Notes under the pieces: model-generated
Databases searched by the model: none
The model's input: the letters and a program-made list of their open reading frames with translations, nothing else
Told to the model about the DNA's origin: nothing
DNA from: Photobacterium frigidiphilum
GTDB taxonomy: Bacteria > Pseudomonadota > Gammaproteobacteria > Enterobacterales > Vibrionaceae
Direction of reading: 5' to 3'
NCBI RefSeq assembly: GCF_003025615.1
Contig: NZ_PYMJ01000014.1
Location: forward strand, 60,642-124,641
Length of the DNA stretch: 64,000 bases
Translations under genes and position numbers: made by a program
In this document: positions 50,013-59,694 of the stretch, in pieces
How positions within the stretch are numbered: the stretch's first letter is position 1
Layout of the letters: every line of letters begins with the position of its first letter

Positions 50013-50975
50013 TTAATTGAATAATTTAAGCAAAGCCAAATCGGCTTCGACCACACTTTTTGGCAGTGGAATATATCCATCTTTTTCAACGATGTTTTGC
50101 CCATTGTGCGATAAAACAAATTTAAAAAATTCCGCTAAAATCGGGTCTAATGGTTTATTCGGATGCTTATTAACATATACGTAGAGGTAACGAGCTAGTG
50201 GATAGCTGCCATTTATCGAATTCTCAATCGTTGCATCCACATAGTTATCTCCCTCTCTCGCCACTGGAATCGCACGAATACCCGTCGTTTTATAACCAAT
50301 ACCCGAATAACCAATCGCGTTCAATGATGTTGATACCGACTGTACAACAGATGCAGAGCCGGGCTGCTCATTAACATTATTAAGAAAGTCACCTTTGCAC
50401 AGCGCTCGTAGCTTAAAATAACCATACGTACCTGATACCGAATTTCGCCCAAAGCGTTGAATATCTCGGTCAGCCCACCGCCCAGTTAAACCTAATTGCC
50501 CCCAACGTGTAATAGGCTGCGTTGCACCACAACGATACGTTCGAGAATATACGGCATCAAGCTGCTCAAAATTAATGCCCTTTAACGGGTTATCCTCATG
50601 AACAAACACTGCTAAAGCATCAATGGCAACACGAATGGCTGTTGGCTTATAACCGTATTCATGTTCAAACGCTTCAATTTCTTTGGCCTTCATTTTACGG
50701 CTCATAGGGCCAAGTTGAGCCGTTGCTTCTGTTAATGCAGTTGGGGCTGTAGATGAACCTGCGGTTTGAATCTGAATATTTACATTCGGGTATTTACGTT
50801 TGAATTCCTCGCCCCAATAGGTCATCAGGTTCGCGAGCGTGTCTGAACCGACAGACGATAAATTACCAGAGACACCACTGATCTTTTGGTATTTGGCTAG
50901 ATCGGCTTCTAATGCCCAAGCATTGTGCATACTGAATGCGAGTATCATGGGAAGAATACGGCGTATTACACTCAT
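50013..50975 (-). CDS. pstS: Periplasmic phosphate-binding protein PstS
   Basis: A 320-residue solute-binding protein for phosphate. Signal peptide about residues 1-21 (ending NAWA). Phosphate-site motifs include [46 protein letters not shown] and [12 protein letters not shown]. It feeds PstCAB but lies about 9 kb away from them, next to phoBR. The ribosome site is poor (AAGGA 12 bases away). Downstream of a phoR terminator, it may depend on read-through or on a short promoter in 50976-51021; no clear Pho box is visible there. Confidence 0.93.
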   Translation of the reverse strand: MSVIRRILPMILAFSMHNAWALEADLAKYQKISGVSGNLSSVGSDTLANLMTYWGEEFKRKYPNVNIQIQTAGSSTAPTALTEATAQLGPMSRKMKAKEIEAFEHEYGYKPTAIRVAIDALAVFVHEDNPLKGINFEQLDAVYSRTYRCGATQPITRWGQLGLTGRWADRDIQRFGRNSVSGTYGYFKLRALCKGDFLNNVNEQPGSASVVQSVSTSLNAIGYSGIGYKTTGIRAIPVAREGDNYVDATIENSINGSYPLARYLYVYVNKHPNKPLDPILAEFFKFVLSHNGQNIVEKDGYIPLPKSVVEADLALLKLFN

Positions 50976-51004
50976 ATTAGGTGTTTGTCCTTATACATTC
51001 AGCC

Positions 51005-51041
51005 AAAAATAAAACGGCAAAAGCGACCGTCTATGGTCGCT
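51005..51041 (-). terminator. Terminator after phoR
   Basis: A 7-bp stem (51022-51028 with 51035-51041), 6-nt loop, then TTTTGCCGTTTTATTTTT on the minus strand. It separates phoBR from pstS. Confidence 0.7.
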
Positions 51042-51068
51042 ATTAATTAAGCTTTGTTAGCGTCGTGA

Positions 51069-52373
51069 TTATGCTGCTTGTGCCACTAACCGTTGAGGCA
51101 AGGTGAAAGAAAAGGTACTGCCTTTATCTAATTCACTTTCAATCTCAAGTAGTGAATCGTGGTGGCTCAGCGCATGCTTCACAATAGCAAGACCTAGCCC
51201 ACTGCCACCCGTTTCACGTGAACGCGCTTTATCAACTCGATAGAAACGCTCAGTTAAACGGTGAATATGTTGCGGTCCAATACCTTCACCACTATCAGTT
51301 ACTTCTAATCTTGGGCCACCAGCTGAAAGATACCAACGTACTGTAATATTGGCATCGCTAGGGGTATGTTTAACGGCATTATATACCAAGTTAGACACGG
51401 CACTGCGTAACTGGTCTTCGTCACCAAAGACATTTAATGATGCGTCAACATCAAACGTGAAGTGTTGATTTTTATCACCACTTAACGAGATGGCCTCTTT
51501 CTCAAGAATGTCGAGCATGGCCGGTATATTAACGGTTTCTTCCAACTCAATCGTCGGTGCCGCTTCAATCTTAGAGAGCGTCAGTAACTGCTCGACTAAA
51601 GAATTCATACGAACAAGTTGCTCGGTCATTACACCGTGTGCTTTACCCCACATTGGCCCCGCCAGCATTTCTGGGTCTTTCGACATTTCCAGATAACCTT
51701 GCAGTACTGTCATGGGGGTGCGTAATTCATGAGAAACGTTAGCAAAGAAATTACGACGCATACCTTCTAACTGCTTCAATTGAGAAACATCACGCACAAC
51801 CATCAGGTATTCGCCTTCGGTATAACGCATGATACGCAGCTCTAATGTACGATCATAATTGAGTGGTGAAGTGATTTCTAACGGATACTCAAATTCTTGT
51901 TTGGCGATGTAGCGAACAAAATCAGGGCTGCGTAATAAATTACTAATCGGCTGACCCGCATCATCCGGCCAACGTAAACCCAATAAGTGCTGTGCCAGTT
52001 TATTACACCAAACAATGTTACCTTCGCTTCTAAAAACAACAACGGCATCAGGTAGGGATTCTGCACCATTTCGGAAACGGCGAATTAGCGTGGCAAGTTC
52101 TCGACGGCGGCGGCGATTACGCTGCTGCAAACGATACATACCGTTAAAAAGCGGTTCCCAGCTACCAGAACCAGAAGGGGGAGTTAGGCTACGCTCTTTC
52201 CATAGCCAGTCAGACATTTTCAATTGATTATGAAAATGCCAGATTAACTGAATCCAGGTTGCAACCAATAAGAACCACGGTAAATAGCCAAACACTAAAC
52301 CGAGAATTACCCAAGGAAAGTAAAAAAGAGCCAGTTCCAAAACCAGCTTTTTCCACGACAACCGCTCAACCAT
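51069..52373 (-). CDS. phoR: Phosphate regulon sensor histidine kinase PhoR
   Basis: A 434-residue membrane-associated kinase that activates PhoB on phosphate limitation. Hydrophobic N-terminus with two close helices (about 10-45), a PAS domain (about 98-195, [19 protein letters not shown]), HisKA with [18 protein letters not shown] (His near residue 219), and HATPase motifs NAVKHTP, DSGEGIG and [19 protein letters not shown] is five bases before ATG 52373. It lies 200 bp downstream of phoB. Confidence 0.96.
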   Translation of the reverse strand: MVERLSWKKLVLELALFYFPWVILGLVFGYLPWFLLVATWIQLIWHFHNQLKMSDWLWKERSLTPPSGSGSWEPLFNGMYRLQQRNRRRRRELATLIRRFRNGAESLPDAVVVFRSEGNIVWCNKLAQHLLGLRWPDDAGQPISNLLRSPDFVRYIAKQEFEYPLEITSPLNYDRTLELRIMRYTEGEYLMVVRDVSQLKQLEGMRRNFFANVSHELRTPMTVLQGYLEMSKDPEMLAGPMWGKAHGVMTEQLVRMNSLVEQLLTLSKIEAAPTIELEETVNIPAMLDILEKEAISLSGDKNQHFTFDVDASLNVFGDEDQLRSAVSNLVYNAVKHTPSDANITVRWYLSAGGPRLEVTDSGEGIGPQHIHRLTERFYRVDKARSRETGGSGLGLAIVKHALSHHDSLLEIESELDKGSTFSFTLPQRLVAQAA

Positions 52374-52481
52374 TAAAACTCCATATCAATGAAGATTAGC
52401 TCTCGCCCCTTCATCGCTTTTCAATATACATCTGTTCTCTAATCTACCTTGTGGCAATAGAGATCATACTTTGCTGTTGAT

Positions 52482-52508
52482 AGGCACTGTTTAAGCTAAA
52501 CAGTGCCT
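52482..52508. repeat. Perfect 12-bp inverted repeat in the phoB-phoR gap
   Basis: AGGCACTGTTTA (52482-52493) and its exact complement (52497-52508) flank a 3-nt loop. Neither strand has a following U-tract. Next to it, TAAACAA occurs at 52514, 52530 and 52559, in degenerate units of about 16 bp. It may modulate phoB-to-phoR read-through. Confidence 0.6.
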
Positions 52509-52573
52509 TGTATTAAACAATAGCGGTACTAAACAATCATGGTACACAACCATTGTGTTAAACAACCATGCTA

Positions 52574-53263
52574 TTACATGCGTGTCGAGAATCGGTAACC
52601 TGCACCACGTACTGTTTGTACCATTTTATCGTGCCCGCCCGCTTCAAGCGCTTTACGTAAACGACGAATGTGTACATCAACCGTGCGATCTTCAACATAC
52701 ACGTTAGTACCCCACACATTGTTCAATAGCTGCTCACGACTATACACACGCTCTTGGTGTGTCATAAAGAAATGCAGCATTTTAAACTCTGTTGGACCCA
52801 TGTCTAATGGTTCATCGCCCGTTGTTACGCGGTGCGACACAGGATCTAACTTTAAACCTTGTACATCAATAACATCATCCAATGACGTAGGTGATACACG
52901 GCGCATTACCGCTTTAAGACGTGCCATTAGCTCTTTAGGTGAAAATGGTTTGGTGATGTAATCATCAGCACCCACTTCAAGGCCACGCACTTTATCTTCT
53001 TCTTCACCACGTGCAGTTAACATCACTACAGGGATCTGACGCGTTAGCTCATCACGCTTTAGGTGCTTAATCAGGTTAATGCCTGAGCCACCCGGTAACA
53101 TCCAATCCATTAGAATCAATTCAGGATAAGGTTCGCAAATTTTTTCTAATGCATCATCATAATCTTCGGCTTCAATTGGTTGATAGCCTTTTTGTTCTAG
53201 AACAAAACACAACATCTCGCGGATTGGTGCTTCGTCTTCTACAACAAGAATCCTTCTTACCAT
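52574..53263 (-). CDS. phoB: Phosphate regulon response regulator PhoB
   Basis: A 229-residue OmpR-family regulator. Receiver domain with acidic pocket VVEDE, phosphoacceptor Asp53 ([11 protein letters not shown]), Thr in MLTARGEE and Lys in [11 protein letters not shown]. The C-terminal winged helix has [20 protein letters not shown] and [18 protein letters not shown]. It should bind the Pho boxes described here before pstC and phoB itself, giving positive autoregulation. Confidence 0.97.
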   Translation of the reverse strand: MVRRILVVEDEAPIREMLCFVLEQKGYQPIEAEDYDDALEKICEPYPELILMDWMLPGGSGINLIKHLKRDELTRQIPVVMLTARGEEEDKVRGLEVGADDYITKPFSPKELMARLKAVMRRVSPTSLDDVIDVQGLKLDPVSHRVTTGDEPLDMGPTEFKMLHFFMTHQERVYSREQLLNNVWGTNVYVEDRTVDVHIRRLRKALEAGGHDKMVQTVRGAGYRFSTRM

Positions 53264-53300
53264 AGTGATACTTACCTAGTAGTTGCTGTATTTGAGCGTC

Positions 53301-53334
53301 ATTATGTGTGTTAAGTATGACACTTTTGTGACTA
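53301..53334 (-). promoter_or_regulatory. Pho box and -10 of the phoB promoter
   Basis: On the minus strand 53334-53317 reads TAGTCACAAAAGTGTCAT, two GTCA repeats 11 bp apart. CATAAT (53306-53301) lies ten bases further, matching -10 at the spacing of PhoB-activated promoters. Confidence 0.75.
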
Positions 53335-53430
53335 TTGGCGATAAAAACGTAACCAAGTGTTTATCTAAGTGAAATGCATCTAGTGTCTTATTGTATTAAT
53401 GACACCTCAAATGGATTCAATTAGTTACGT

Positions 53431-56400
53431 TTAACCCTTAATCGATACTTGGCTGCGACCACCACCGACGGCCTCGACGGCAACTTGTACACCAATACGT
53501 TCGACCAATGTGCCCACGTGTGAAATCACCCCAATCTGACGCCCATCGGCCTGCAATGCATCAAGACAAGCTAATGCCATTTCTAAACTCTCAGGGTCTA
53601 ATGTGCCAAAGCCTTCATCGATAAACAAAGAGCCTAGCTGACGCGTATCCGCAGCCAATGAAGCAAGCGCTAACGCCAAAGAAAGAGACACTAAGAAACT
53701 TTCACCACCCGATAGTGATTCAACACTGCGTACTTCATCCCCCATATCATGGTCGATCACTTGCAGTGCTAACGGGCTGCCCGGTACGGGCTGTAAAGCA
53801 TAACGTGGTGCTAAATCTTGTAGATGCTCATTGGCTAAAATCACCAATTGTTGCAATGTTAAACCCTGCGCCAAAGTACGGAACTTATTACCGGTAGCCG
53901 AACCAATCAACTCATTCATTTGTAGCCACAATTCGGTTTGCGTTTGCTGTTTTATTCGCTGTTGAGTCAATTCACCCGATTGTAACTCAGCTTGTTTCGC
54001 TAACTCTAATTGCTGACGATGTTGGAAAACTTGCTCATCCAATACATTTTTTTGATTATTCCAATCAGCAACTAACTCTGCTTGCTGCTCACTGTCTTCT
54101 GCCAGCTCATGCTGTACTAACCACTGATGTGATAAGGCAGCCACTGCATGATGTTCAATGACCGCTTGTTCGCGTTCCACTAACACCGTTAACGCGGAAG
54201 ATAGCGTTTGTTCAATCAACTTTAGCGCTTCACGCTCTTGAGTTAACCACGCATCGTCTTTGCTCAGTAGTGCCGTAAGCTGCTGCTCGGTTAACGTTAG
54301 CTTTTGCTGCCATTCATTCCAACGTGTTACTGCCTTTTTTTGCTCTTCTTGCGTCTCGACCTGTTGCTGTTGGCTGCTTTTCAGTGCTGCATTTGCTGCT
54401 GCTTGCGCTTCGCCTGATTGACGTTGCACCGCTTGTATTTGGGTTAGTGATTCTTGTTGCGTTTTTAACGTTTGTTTATGTTGCTGCTCTACTTGCTGTA
54501 GATTACTTTCGCCAATAATCTCGACGCGTTGGAGCCAAATTTGTTGAATGTCTTTTTTCAACAGCGTGACTTTCTCACCCGTGGTTGAACATTGCTTTTG
54601 CGTATTTTGCAGTAACGTTTCAGCCTCTGCGATTTTAGGTGCGAGCTCTGCCAGCAACTTTTCACTTTCGAGCAAGTCACGTTGATTCGTCATAAAGCAT
54701 TGAACATCATGCCTAAGCTGCTGGAAAAAACCTTCTTCTCCTTGTGCTTTTAACTGCTCAAACCACACATTGCTGGTGTATTGCTCATTCAATGTATTCG
54801 CACGTGATGTACGTATTTCCTCTTGAGTCGCACTTTGCTTTTCAAGTGATTTAAGGCGCTCTTGCCATTGCATAGTGGCTTGGGCTAATTCATGAAGCTG
54901 CTTAGTTAATAGCGACTCATCTTGCTGAAGCTGCTGCAACTGAGTTTGCAACTGACGCCCCAACACGATTTGCTGCTGACGTTGCTCACCACTTTGCTGC
55001 AACGTTCTTAAATCATTGTCAGCCTGTTCAACATCTTGTTGCCATAGGGCTAATTGCTGGTTGAGTGTTTGAAGATCAGCGTGCGACGGTATTAGCTCAG
55101 CACTATTTACCGTTTTTAATATGCTTTCATACTGCGCGTACAGCTGTTCAATGCGAAGGTTCAGCTGCTGATACTCCGTCTTTAACAAGGCTAAACGTTG
55201 CTGATCTTTAGGTAATGATTGCTGAAGGTGACGCCGCTCAACATCGCCATCTTGCAACTGTTTAGTCAACGCTTGTAAACGCTGTTGCTGGCTTTGTAAT
55301 AATCCATCAACAACAGGATTACTGATCGCATAAGGATGCTCAAGCGAACCACACAACGGACAAGCTTCTTCATCTTTTAATTCATTGCGGTAATCACCCA
55401 AATTCATGACAGCGCGACTTTGCTGCAGCATGTATTCAACTTCTTTCTGCTGAACCGAAAGAATATCAAGTTCTGGCTGCAATACCGTTAGACGTTGCTC
55501 TGATTGCGCTAATACACCTTGTAATTCATGCTGTTCTATTTGTAATTTGTCAGCTTGAACTAGCAGTGATACCCATTCTTTGGTGCCTGAAATAGCCTGA
55601 CGCAATACATCACGATATTGCTGCTTTTCAGCGTACTGTGCGCGTTCTTGGGTTTGCTGTTGTTCTAGCTGTTCAAGATCAAGTGTTTTGCTTTGCGCTT
55701 CACAATCCAATTTATTAACTTGAAGTGTTTGTACTTGCTGCTCAAGTACCAGCTGCTGCTGTTGATTATTTTCCTGTTCAAATTCAATTTGCAGCTTTTC
55801 TTTCCGCAGTACCGAGTAAGCACGGTGCGCCGCTAAATATTGCTGTAAATTATCTTCAACGGAGGCATATTGTTCTGCCACATTTTTGAATGAATCGCTT
55901 TTCTTTAGTACATCCGATAATTGCTGCTGACGTTGCTGCTGCACTTGTTGTTGCTGTTGAGTTACCTGAAGGTGTTGCTGCTGCTCTGTAACGACAACGC
56001 TATGTTGCTGTAAAACATTTTCCTGCTCAGTTAACTGGATACGCAAACCATCGGCTTGTTGATCCCACTTAGCGGCTTCTTTAATTTTGGGTTCTAATTG
56101 TTGCCACTCTTGCTCTAATTGATTCAACGCCTCTGTTGCTTGTTTTGCCTGTAAATCTGCATCTACACACTTTTGTTGCTCTGTTGCTAACCGTGTTTCT
56201 GTGAGAACGAGTGTTTGTTCAATCTTGATTAATTGTGAGCTGACTTGTTGAAGCAAAGAAAAATCACGATGGGCTGGCTGTGCTTTTTCAATTAGCGTTA
56301 ATTGCTCGTAACGCGGCAGAGCCTGTTCTTTTTGCTGTTGAACTTCTGTGTATTTTAGCTGCGTTTCAGCCACACGTGCTGCTAACACTGACTCAGTTTT

Positions 56401-57201
56401 TAGCGTTTGTTGGTGTTGTTTAAATTCGTTTAGCTGGGCATCTAATTGCTGCACTTGTTGTTTTAATTGCTCACATTGGGTGCTTAACAATTGCTTTTCA
56501 TCATCCGATAACAATGCAATATCACCCAATTTATCTTGTAGCTGAGTTAATGCCTGTTTTTCAACGCGGGCACGCTCATAAGCTGCCACAGACAATTGAC
56601 CGTATATTTCACCGCCTGTCATACGTTCTAGCAATGCCGCGCGATCATCAGCCCCCGCTTTTAAGAACGCGGCAAACTCCCCTTGTGGCAACATCACCGC
56701 ACGGCGAAACTGTTCGAAGGTTAAGCCGATCAAGCGTTCGATTTCAGCTTGTAGTTCTTGTTTCTTCCCCGCGAAACGCTGCCCAGTATCTAAATTTTCA
56801 AGCCATTGTTCTGCAGCTTGAACTCGCCCTTCAGCACGCCCGCGAGCACGACGAACATGCCAATGCGATCGCCAATGGCTACCGTCGTTGGCAACAAAGT
56901 CGACTTCGGTAAATGCTTCCGCTTTACCGCGAGATAAAATGCTTCTTACATCGTTCGCTTTAATTCGGTTTTCATCGCTATCACGGCCAATTTCAGCATC
57001 ATTTTTTTTATTCGATTGCAGACGAGGAATGCGATCGTATAACGCTAGGCAAATCGCATCTAGTAAGGTCGATTTACCTGCACCGGTTTTTCCCGTTATC
57101 GCAAATAAACCCGCCTCACCTAAACGACCACCCGCAAAATCGATCTCAAATTTGCTTTGCAAGCTGGCAAGGTTTTCACCTCGTAATGCTAAAATTTTCA
57201 T
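53431..57201 (-). CDS. sbcC: Exonuclease SbcCD, ATPase subunit SbcC
   Basis: A 1256-residue SMC/Rad50-like ATPase that with SbcD cuts hairpins and protein-blocked DNA ends. Walker A AITGKTGAGKSTLLDAICL at residues about 33-52; long coiled coils on either side of the zinc hook CPLCGS near residue 617; signature SLSGGESFLVSLSLALAL and Walker B LFIDEGFGTLDPESL at the C-terminus. It is longer than Escherichia coli SbcC (1048). The coils are unusually rich in glutamine, with runs such as VTQQQQQVQQQRQQQL near residue 420. ATG overlaps the sbcD stop by one base (TAATG). Confidence 0.95.
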   Translation of the reverse strand: MKILALRGENLASLQSKFEIDFAGGRLGEAGLFAITGKTGAGKSTLLDAICLALYDRIPRLQSNKKNDAEIGRDSDENRIKANDVRSILSRGKAEAFTEVDFVANDGSHWRSHWHVRRARGRAEGRVQAAEQWLENLDTGQRFAGKKQELQAEIERLIGLTFEQFRRAVMLPQGEFAAFLKAGADDRAALLERMTGGEIYGQLSVAAYERARVEKQALTQLQDKLGDIALLSDDEKQLLSTQCEQLKQQVQQLDAQLNEFKQHQQTLKTESVLAARVAETQLKYTEVQQQKEQALPRYEQLTLIEKAQPAHRDFSLLQQVSSQLIKIEQTLVLTETRLATEQQKCVDADLQAKQATEALNQLEQEWQQLEPKIKEAAKWDQQADGLRIQLTEQENVLQQHSVVVTEQQQHLQVTQQQQQVQQQRQQQLSDVLKKSDSFKNVAEQYASVEDNLQQYLAAHRAYSVLRKEKLQIEFEQENNQQQQLVLEQQVQTLQVNKLDCEAQSKTLDLEQLEQQQTQERAQYAEKQQYRDVLRQAISGTKEWVSLLVQADKLQIEQHELQGVLAQSEQRLTVLQPELDILSVQQKEVEYMLQQSRAVMNLGDYRNELKDEEACPLCGSLEHPYAISNPVVDGLLQSQQQRLQALTKQLQDGDVERRHLQQSLPKDQQRLALLKTEYQQLNLRIEQLYAQYESILKTVNSAELIPSHADLQTLNQQLALWQQDVEQADNDLRTLQQSGEQRQQQIVLGRQLQTQLQQLQQDESLLTKQLHELAQATMQWQERLKSLEKQSATQEEIRTSRANTLNEQYTSNVWFEQLKAQGEEGFFQQLRHDVQCFMTNQRDLLESEKLLAELAPKIAEAETLLQNTQKQCSTTGEKVTLLKKDIQQIWLQRVEIIGESNLQQVEQQHKQTLKTQQESLTQIQAVQRQSGEAQAAANAALKSSQQQQVETQEEQKKAVTRWNEWQQKLTLTEQQLTALLSKDDAWLTQEREALKLIEQTLSSALTVLVEREQAVIEHHAVAALSHQWLVQHELAEDSEQQAELVADWNNQKNVLDEQVFQHRQQLELAKQAELQSGELTQQRIKQQTQTELWLQMNELIGSATGNKFRTLAQGLTLQQLVILANEHLQDLAPRYALQPVPGSPLALQVIDHDMGDEVRSVESLSGGESFLVSLSLALALASLAADTRQLGSLFIDEGFGTLDPESLEMALACLDALQADGRQIGVISHVGTLVERIGVQVAVEAVGGGRSQVSIKG

Positions 57202-58466
57202 TATTTGCCCCCTTCACTACGCACAGCATCACCATCTTGGGCATCTTCAACTTGAATCAATAACTGTTCGAAAGCAGATGCCATCGCTTCATCTGGCTCA
57301 CCTTGGTATTTCTTTGCCCAGCTCAAGGCAAATACTTGCTCGGGTGAAACGTCTGATAAACGTCGGTGATTCAGCGAATCTTGTTGCTCTTGTTGCTGAT
57401 AATGAGGGGTAATTTTAGCTAAACGCACGGCTTTACCATCGATGGCTTGCAATACTTTTTCTCGCAATAATGCTTGAGGTTTATCAAGCAGCACGTGTAC
57501 TTCTAAAAATGGTTGTTGCTCGCGGGGTACCTCGTCAACCGATAGCGCTTCGAGCGCTTCCAAAACTTGATCGAGTGGAGCCGGCGATGATGGGACTTTC
57601 AACATATCAACGGTACGAGGAATCGCTATCGATTCAATTTGGCTGACGGCTTTACCATCGAGTTCAACAATAACCGCTTGGTGGGCATAATTGCGTTCAG
57701 CCATTGAGAGCGGGATTGGCGAGCCGCAATAACGAACATGTTCTTTCTTGGCAACACGTTGCGCTAAATGTAAATGCCCAAGGGCAACATAGGTAATGTC
57801 ATCGGCAAATATGGACGCTGGCAAGGCATGTTGATTGCCACCTAGTACGCGACGTTCCGACATTTCAGATAATTTTCCAGACGCCATATACGCATGCCCC
57901 ATCCCGATCAATGCTTGCTGATCGGTCTGTAACGCACGGGCAGCCTCTGTCATTTCACCGTATAAAGTTTCTACGCCTTTAATCAGACGATCATCATCAT
58001 CTTCAAGATCTTCAGTGCGCAAATCAGCACTGCGTAAAAAAGGCACGGCTAATACCCAAGCGGCCTGTTCACCTTGCTTGTTCGTAATCGAAATCAACAT
58101 GCGTTCATGATCAAGCTGACCATTTTCATCACGATGAATACCACCCACCATATGCAAATCAAAGGCTTTCAATAATTCATGCGGGGCATCTAATTTACTT
58201 GGGGAGTCATGGTTTCCCCCGATCATCACCACATCAAGGTTCGGCAAACTTTTCGCGACACGCGCAAGAAATCGATACAGCATGCGCCACGCACTGGCAG
58301 GAGGATTTGCGGAATCAAAAATATCGCCTGCAACCAGCAAGGCATCAATCTGCTGCTGTTCTAAGGTATCGGCTAACCAATCTAAAAAAGTTTGATGTTC
58401 ATAATCACGACTATAACCATGTAGTTGGTGTCCGAGATGCCAATCTGATGTGTGAAGAATTTTCAT
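57201..58466 (-). CDS. sbcD: Exonuclease SbcCD, nuclease subunit SbcD
   Basis: A 421-residue Mre11-type Mn-dependent nuclease. Phosphoesterase motifs: DWHLGH (residues 8-13), VAGDIFDSANPP, GGNHDSPSKL, GMGHAYM and YVALGHLHLAQRV followed by RYCGSPIPLS. Start placed at ATG 58466 (MKILHTSDWHLG) as in the family, although no clear ribosome site precedes it; a TTG 18 bp upstream is the alternative. It heads the sbcD-sbcC operon and is divergent from rdgC. Confidence 0.94.
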   Translation of the reverse strand: MKILHTSDWHLGHQLHGYSRDYEHQTFLDWLADTLEQQQIDALLVAGDIFDSANPPASAWRMLYRFLARVAKSLPNLDVVMIGGNHDSPSKLDAPHELLKAFDLHMVGGIHRDENGQLDHERMLISITNKQGEQAAWVLAVPFLRSADLRTEDLEDDDDRLIKGVETLYGEMTEAARALQTDQQALIGMGHAYMASGKLSEMSERRVLGGNQHALPASIFADDITYVALGHLHLAQRVAKKEHVRYCGSPIPLSMAERNYAHQAVIVELDGKAVSQIESIAIPRTVDMLKVPSSPAPLDQVLEALEALSVDEVPREQQPFLEVHVLLDKPQALLREKVLQAIDGKAVRLAKITPHYQQQEQQDSLNHRRLSDVSPEQVFALSWAKKYQGEPDEAMASAFEQLLIQVEDAQDGDAVRSEGGK

Positions 58467-58620
58467 TATGATATGTATGCGCAAGCCAAGAAATACTTCC
58501 TCGATTGTACCCTACAAATCATAATATCCACGCAAATCCTCATCAGAAAAATTGCGACAAAACCGCAGCAATACAATAGTATTAAGCCTCAAATGCACAA
58601 CCCTAGGATTTGTAACTACC

Positions 58621-59535
58621 ATGATGTGGTTTAAAAACATACTGACCTATCGCTTTACCCGTGAAATCGACTTAAACCCTGAACAGATTGAAAAACAGCT
58701 GGAAGAATTCCGCTTCACACCTTGTGGTAGCCAAGACATCCAAAAGTTTGGCTGGGTACATGCGCTAGGTAAGCACGGTGATATGTTCACTCACGTCGTC
58801 GGTGACAACATTCTTGTTTGCGTACGTAAAGAAGAAAAAATGCTGCCTTCTTCTGTCATTAAGGAATCGCTTAATGCAAAAGTGGACATGCAGGAACAAG
58901 AGCTGGGTCGTAAGCTAAAGAAAAGTGAAAAAGACTCGATTAAAGATGACATCGTGATGGATCTTCTACCACGCGCATTTAGTCGTCATCAGCAAACCTA
59001 CGCACTTATTATGCCGAAACAAGGCTACATTGTGGTTGATGCGGGTAGCTACAAGAAAGCTGAAGATTTACTGGCGCTATTGCGTAAATCTATCGGTTCA
59101 TTGCCAGTTGTACCTGTAACACCAGAAAAACCTGCTGAACTGACAATGACAGAGTGGGTACGTTCAAATACGTCACCAACAGGCTTCACTATTGGTGAAG
59201 AAGCTGAATTTAAAGCCATTCTTGAAGAAGGTGGCGTTATTCGCTGTAAGCAACAAGATCTAAGCTGTGACGAAATTCTGGCACACATTGAAGCAGATAA
59301 ACTAGTCACTAAGCTGTCACTGAACTGGCAAGATCGTATTGATTTCATTCTGGCTGATGATTTAAGCGTTAAACGTCTGAAATTTTCTGATGAGATTAAA
59401 GACCAGAACGAAGATATCGACCATGAAGATATGGCTGCTCGTATTGATGCAGACTTATCACTCATGTGTGGTGAGTTCTCGGTATTCTTACCAAACGTCT
59501 TTGAAGTGTTGGGTGGGTTAGAAGAAAAAGGTTAA
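58621..59535 (+). CDS. rdgC: Recombination-associated protein RdgC
   Basis: A 304-residue ring-forming DNA-binding protein that limits RecA activity and affects replication-fork recombination. Conserved blocks: [68 protein letters not shown] and [20 protein letters not shown]. Start at ATG 58621 matches the family N-terminus; the frame is open 69 bp further upstream, but that part is not conserved. Adjacent to sbcDC, as in many gamma-proteobacteria. Confidence 0.95.
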   Translation: MMWFKNILTYRFTREIDLNPEQIEKQLEEFRFTPCGSQDIQKFGWVHALGKHGDMFTHVVGDNILVCVRKEEKMLPSSVIKESLNAKVDMQEQELGRKLKKSEKDSIKDDIVMDLLPRAFSRHQQTYALIMPKQGYIVVDAGSYKKAEDLLALLRKSIGSLPVVPVTPEKPAELTMTEWVRSNTSPTGFTIGEEAEFKAILEEGGVIRCKQQDLSCDEILAHIEADKLVTKLSLNWQDRIDFILADDLSVKRLKFSDEIKDQNEDIDHEDMAARIDADLSLMCGEFSVFLPNVFEVLGGLEEKG

Positions 59536-59563
59536 TCCTTCTCTATAACCAATCAAACATTAA

Positions 59564-59588
59564 AAAGAGCGCTTCGGCGCTCTTTTTT
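59564..59588 (+). terminator. Intrinsic terminator of rdgC
   Basis: A 9-bp stem (59564-59572 with 59577-59585) with a UUCG tetraloop and a run of seven T. It is 28 bp past the rdgC stop codon. Confidence 0.9.
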
Positions 59589-59694
59589 TACGTGATAATT
59601 GCTATGAGGCACCGATCACAGTAAAATCCGCGCTCCTTCCGCATCACTAGGTGATTGCGGCCTGATTTGCAATCAGACAACGAGAATTTGAGAT

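Noticed and set aside
55900..56020. Tandem repeat or CRISPR-like locus in the CAG/TTG-rich stretch
   Set aside because: The repetition is coding bias from a Gln-rich coiled coil in sbcC, not spaced repeats.
56514..57412. Two long plus-strand frames opposite sbcC and sbcD
   Set aside because: They mirror the strongly conserved ATPase N-terminus and the SbcD C-terminus; no ribosome sites or family features.
59049..59465. 138-codon minus-strand frame opposite rdgC
   Set aside because: Antisense to conserved RdgC sequence, Ser-rich shadow composition.
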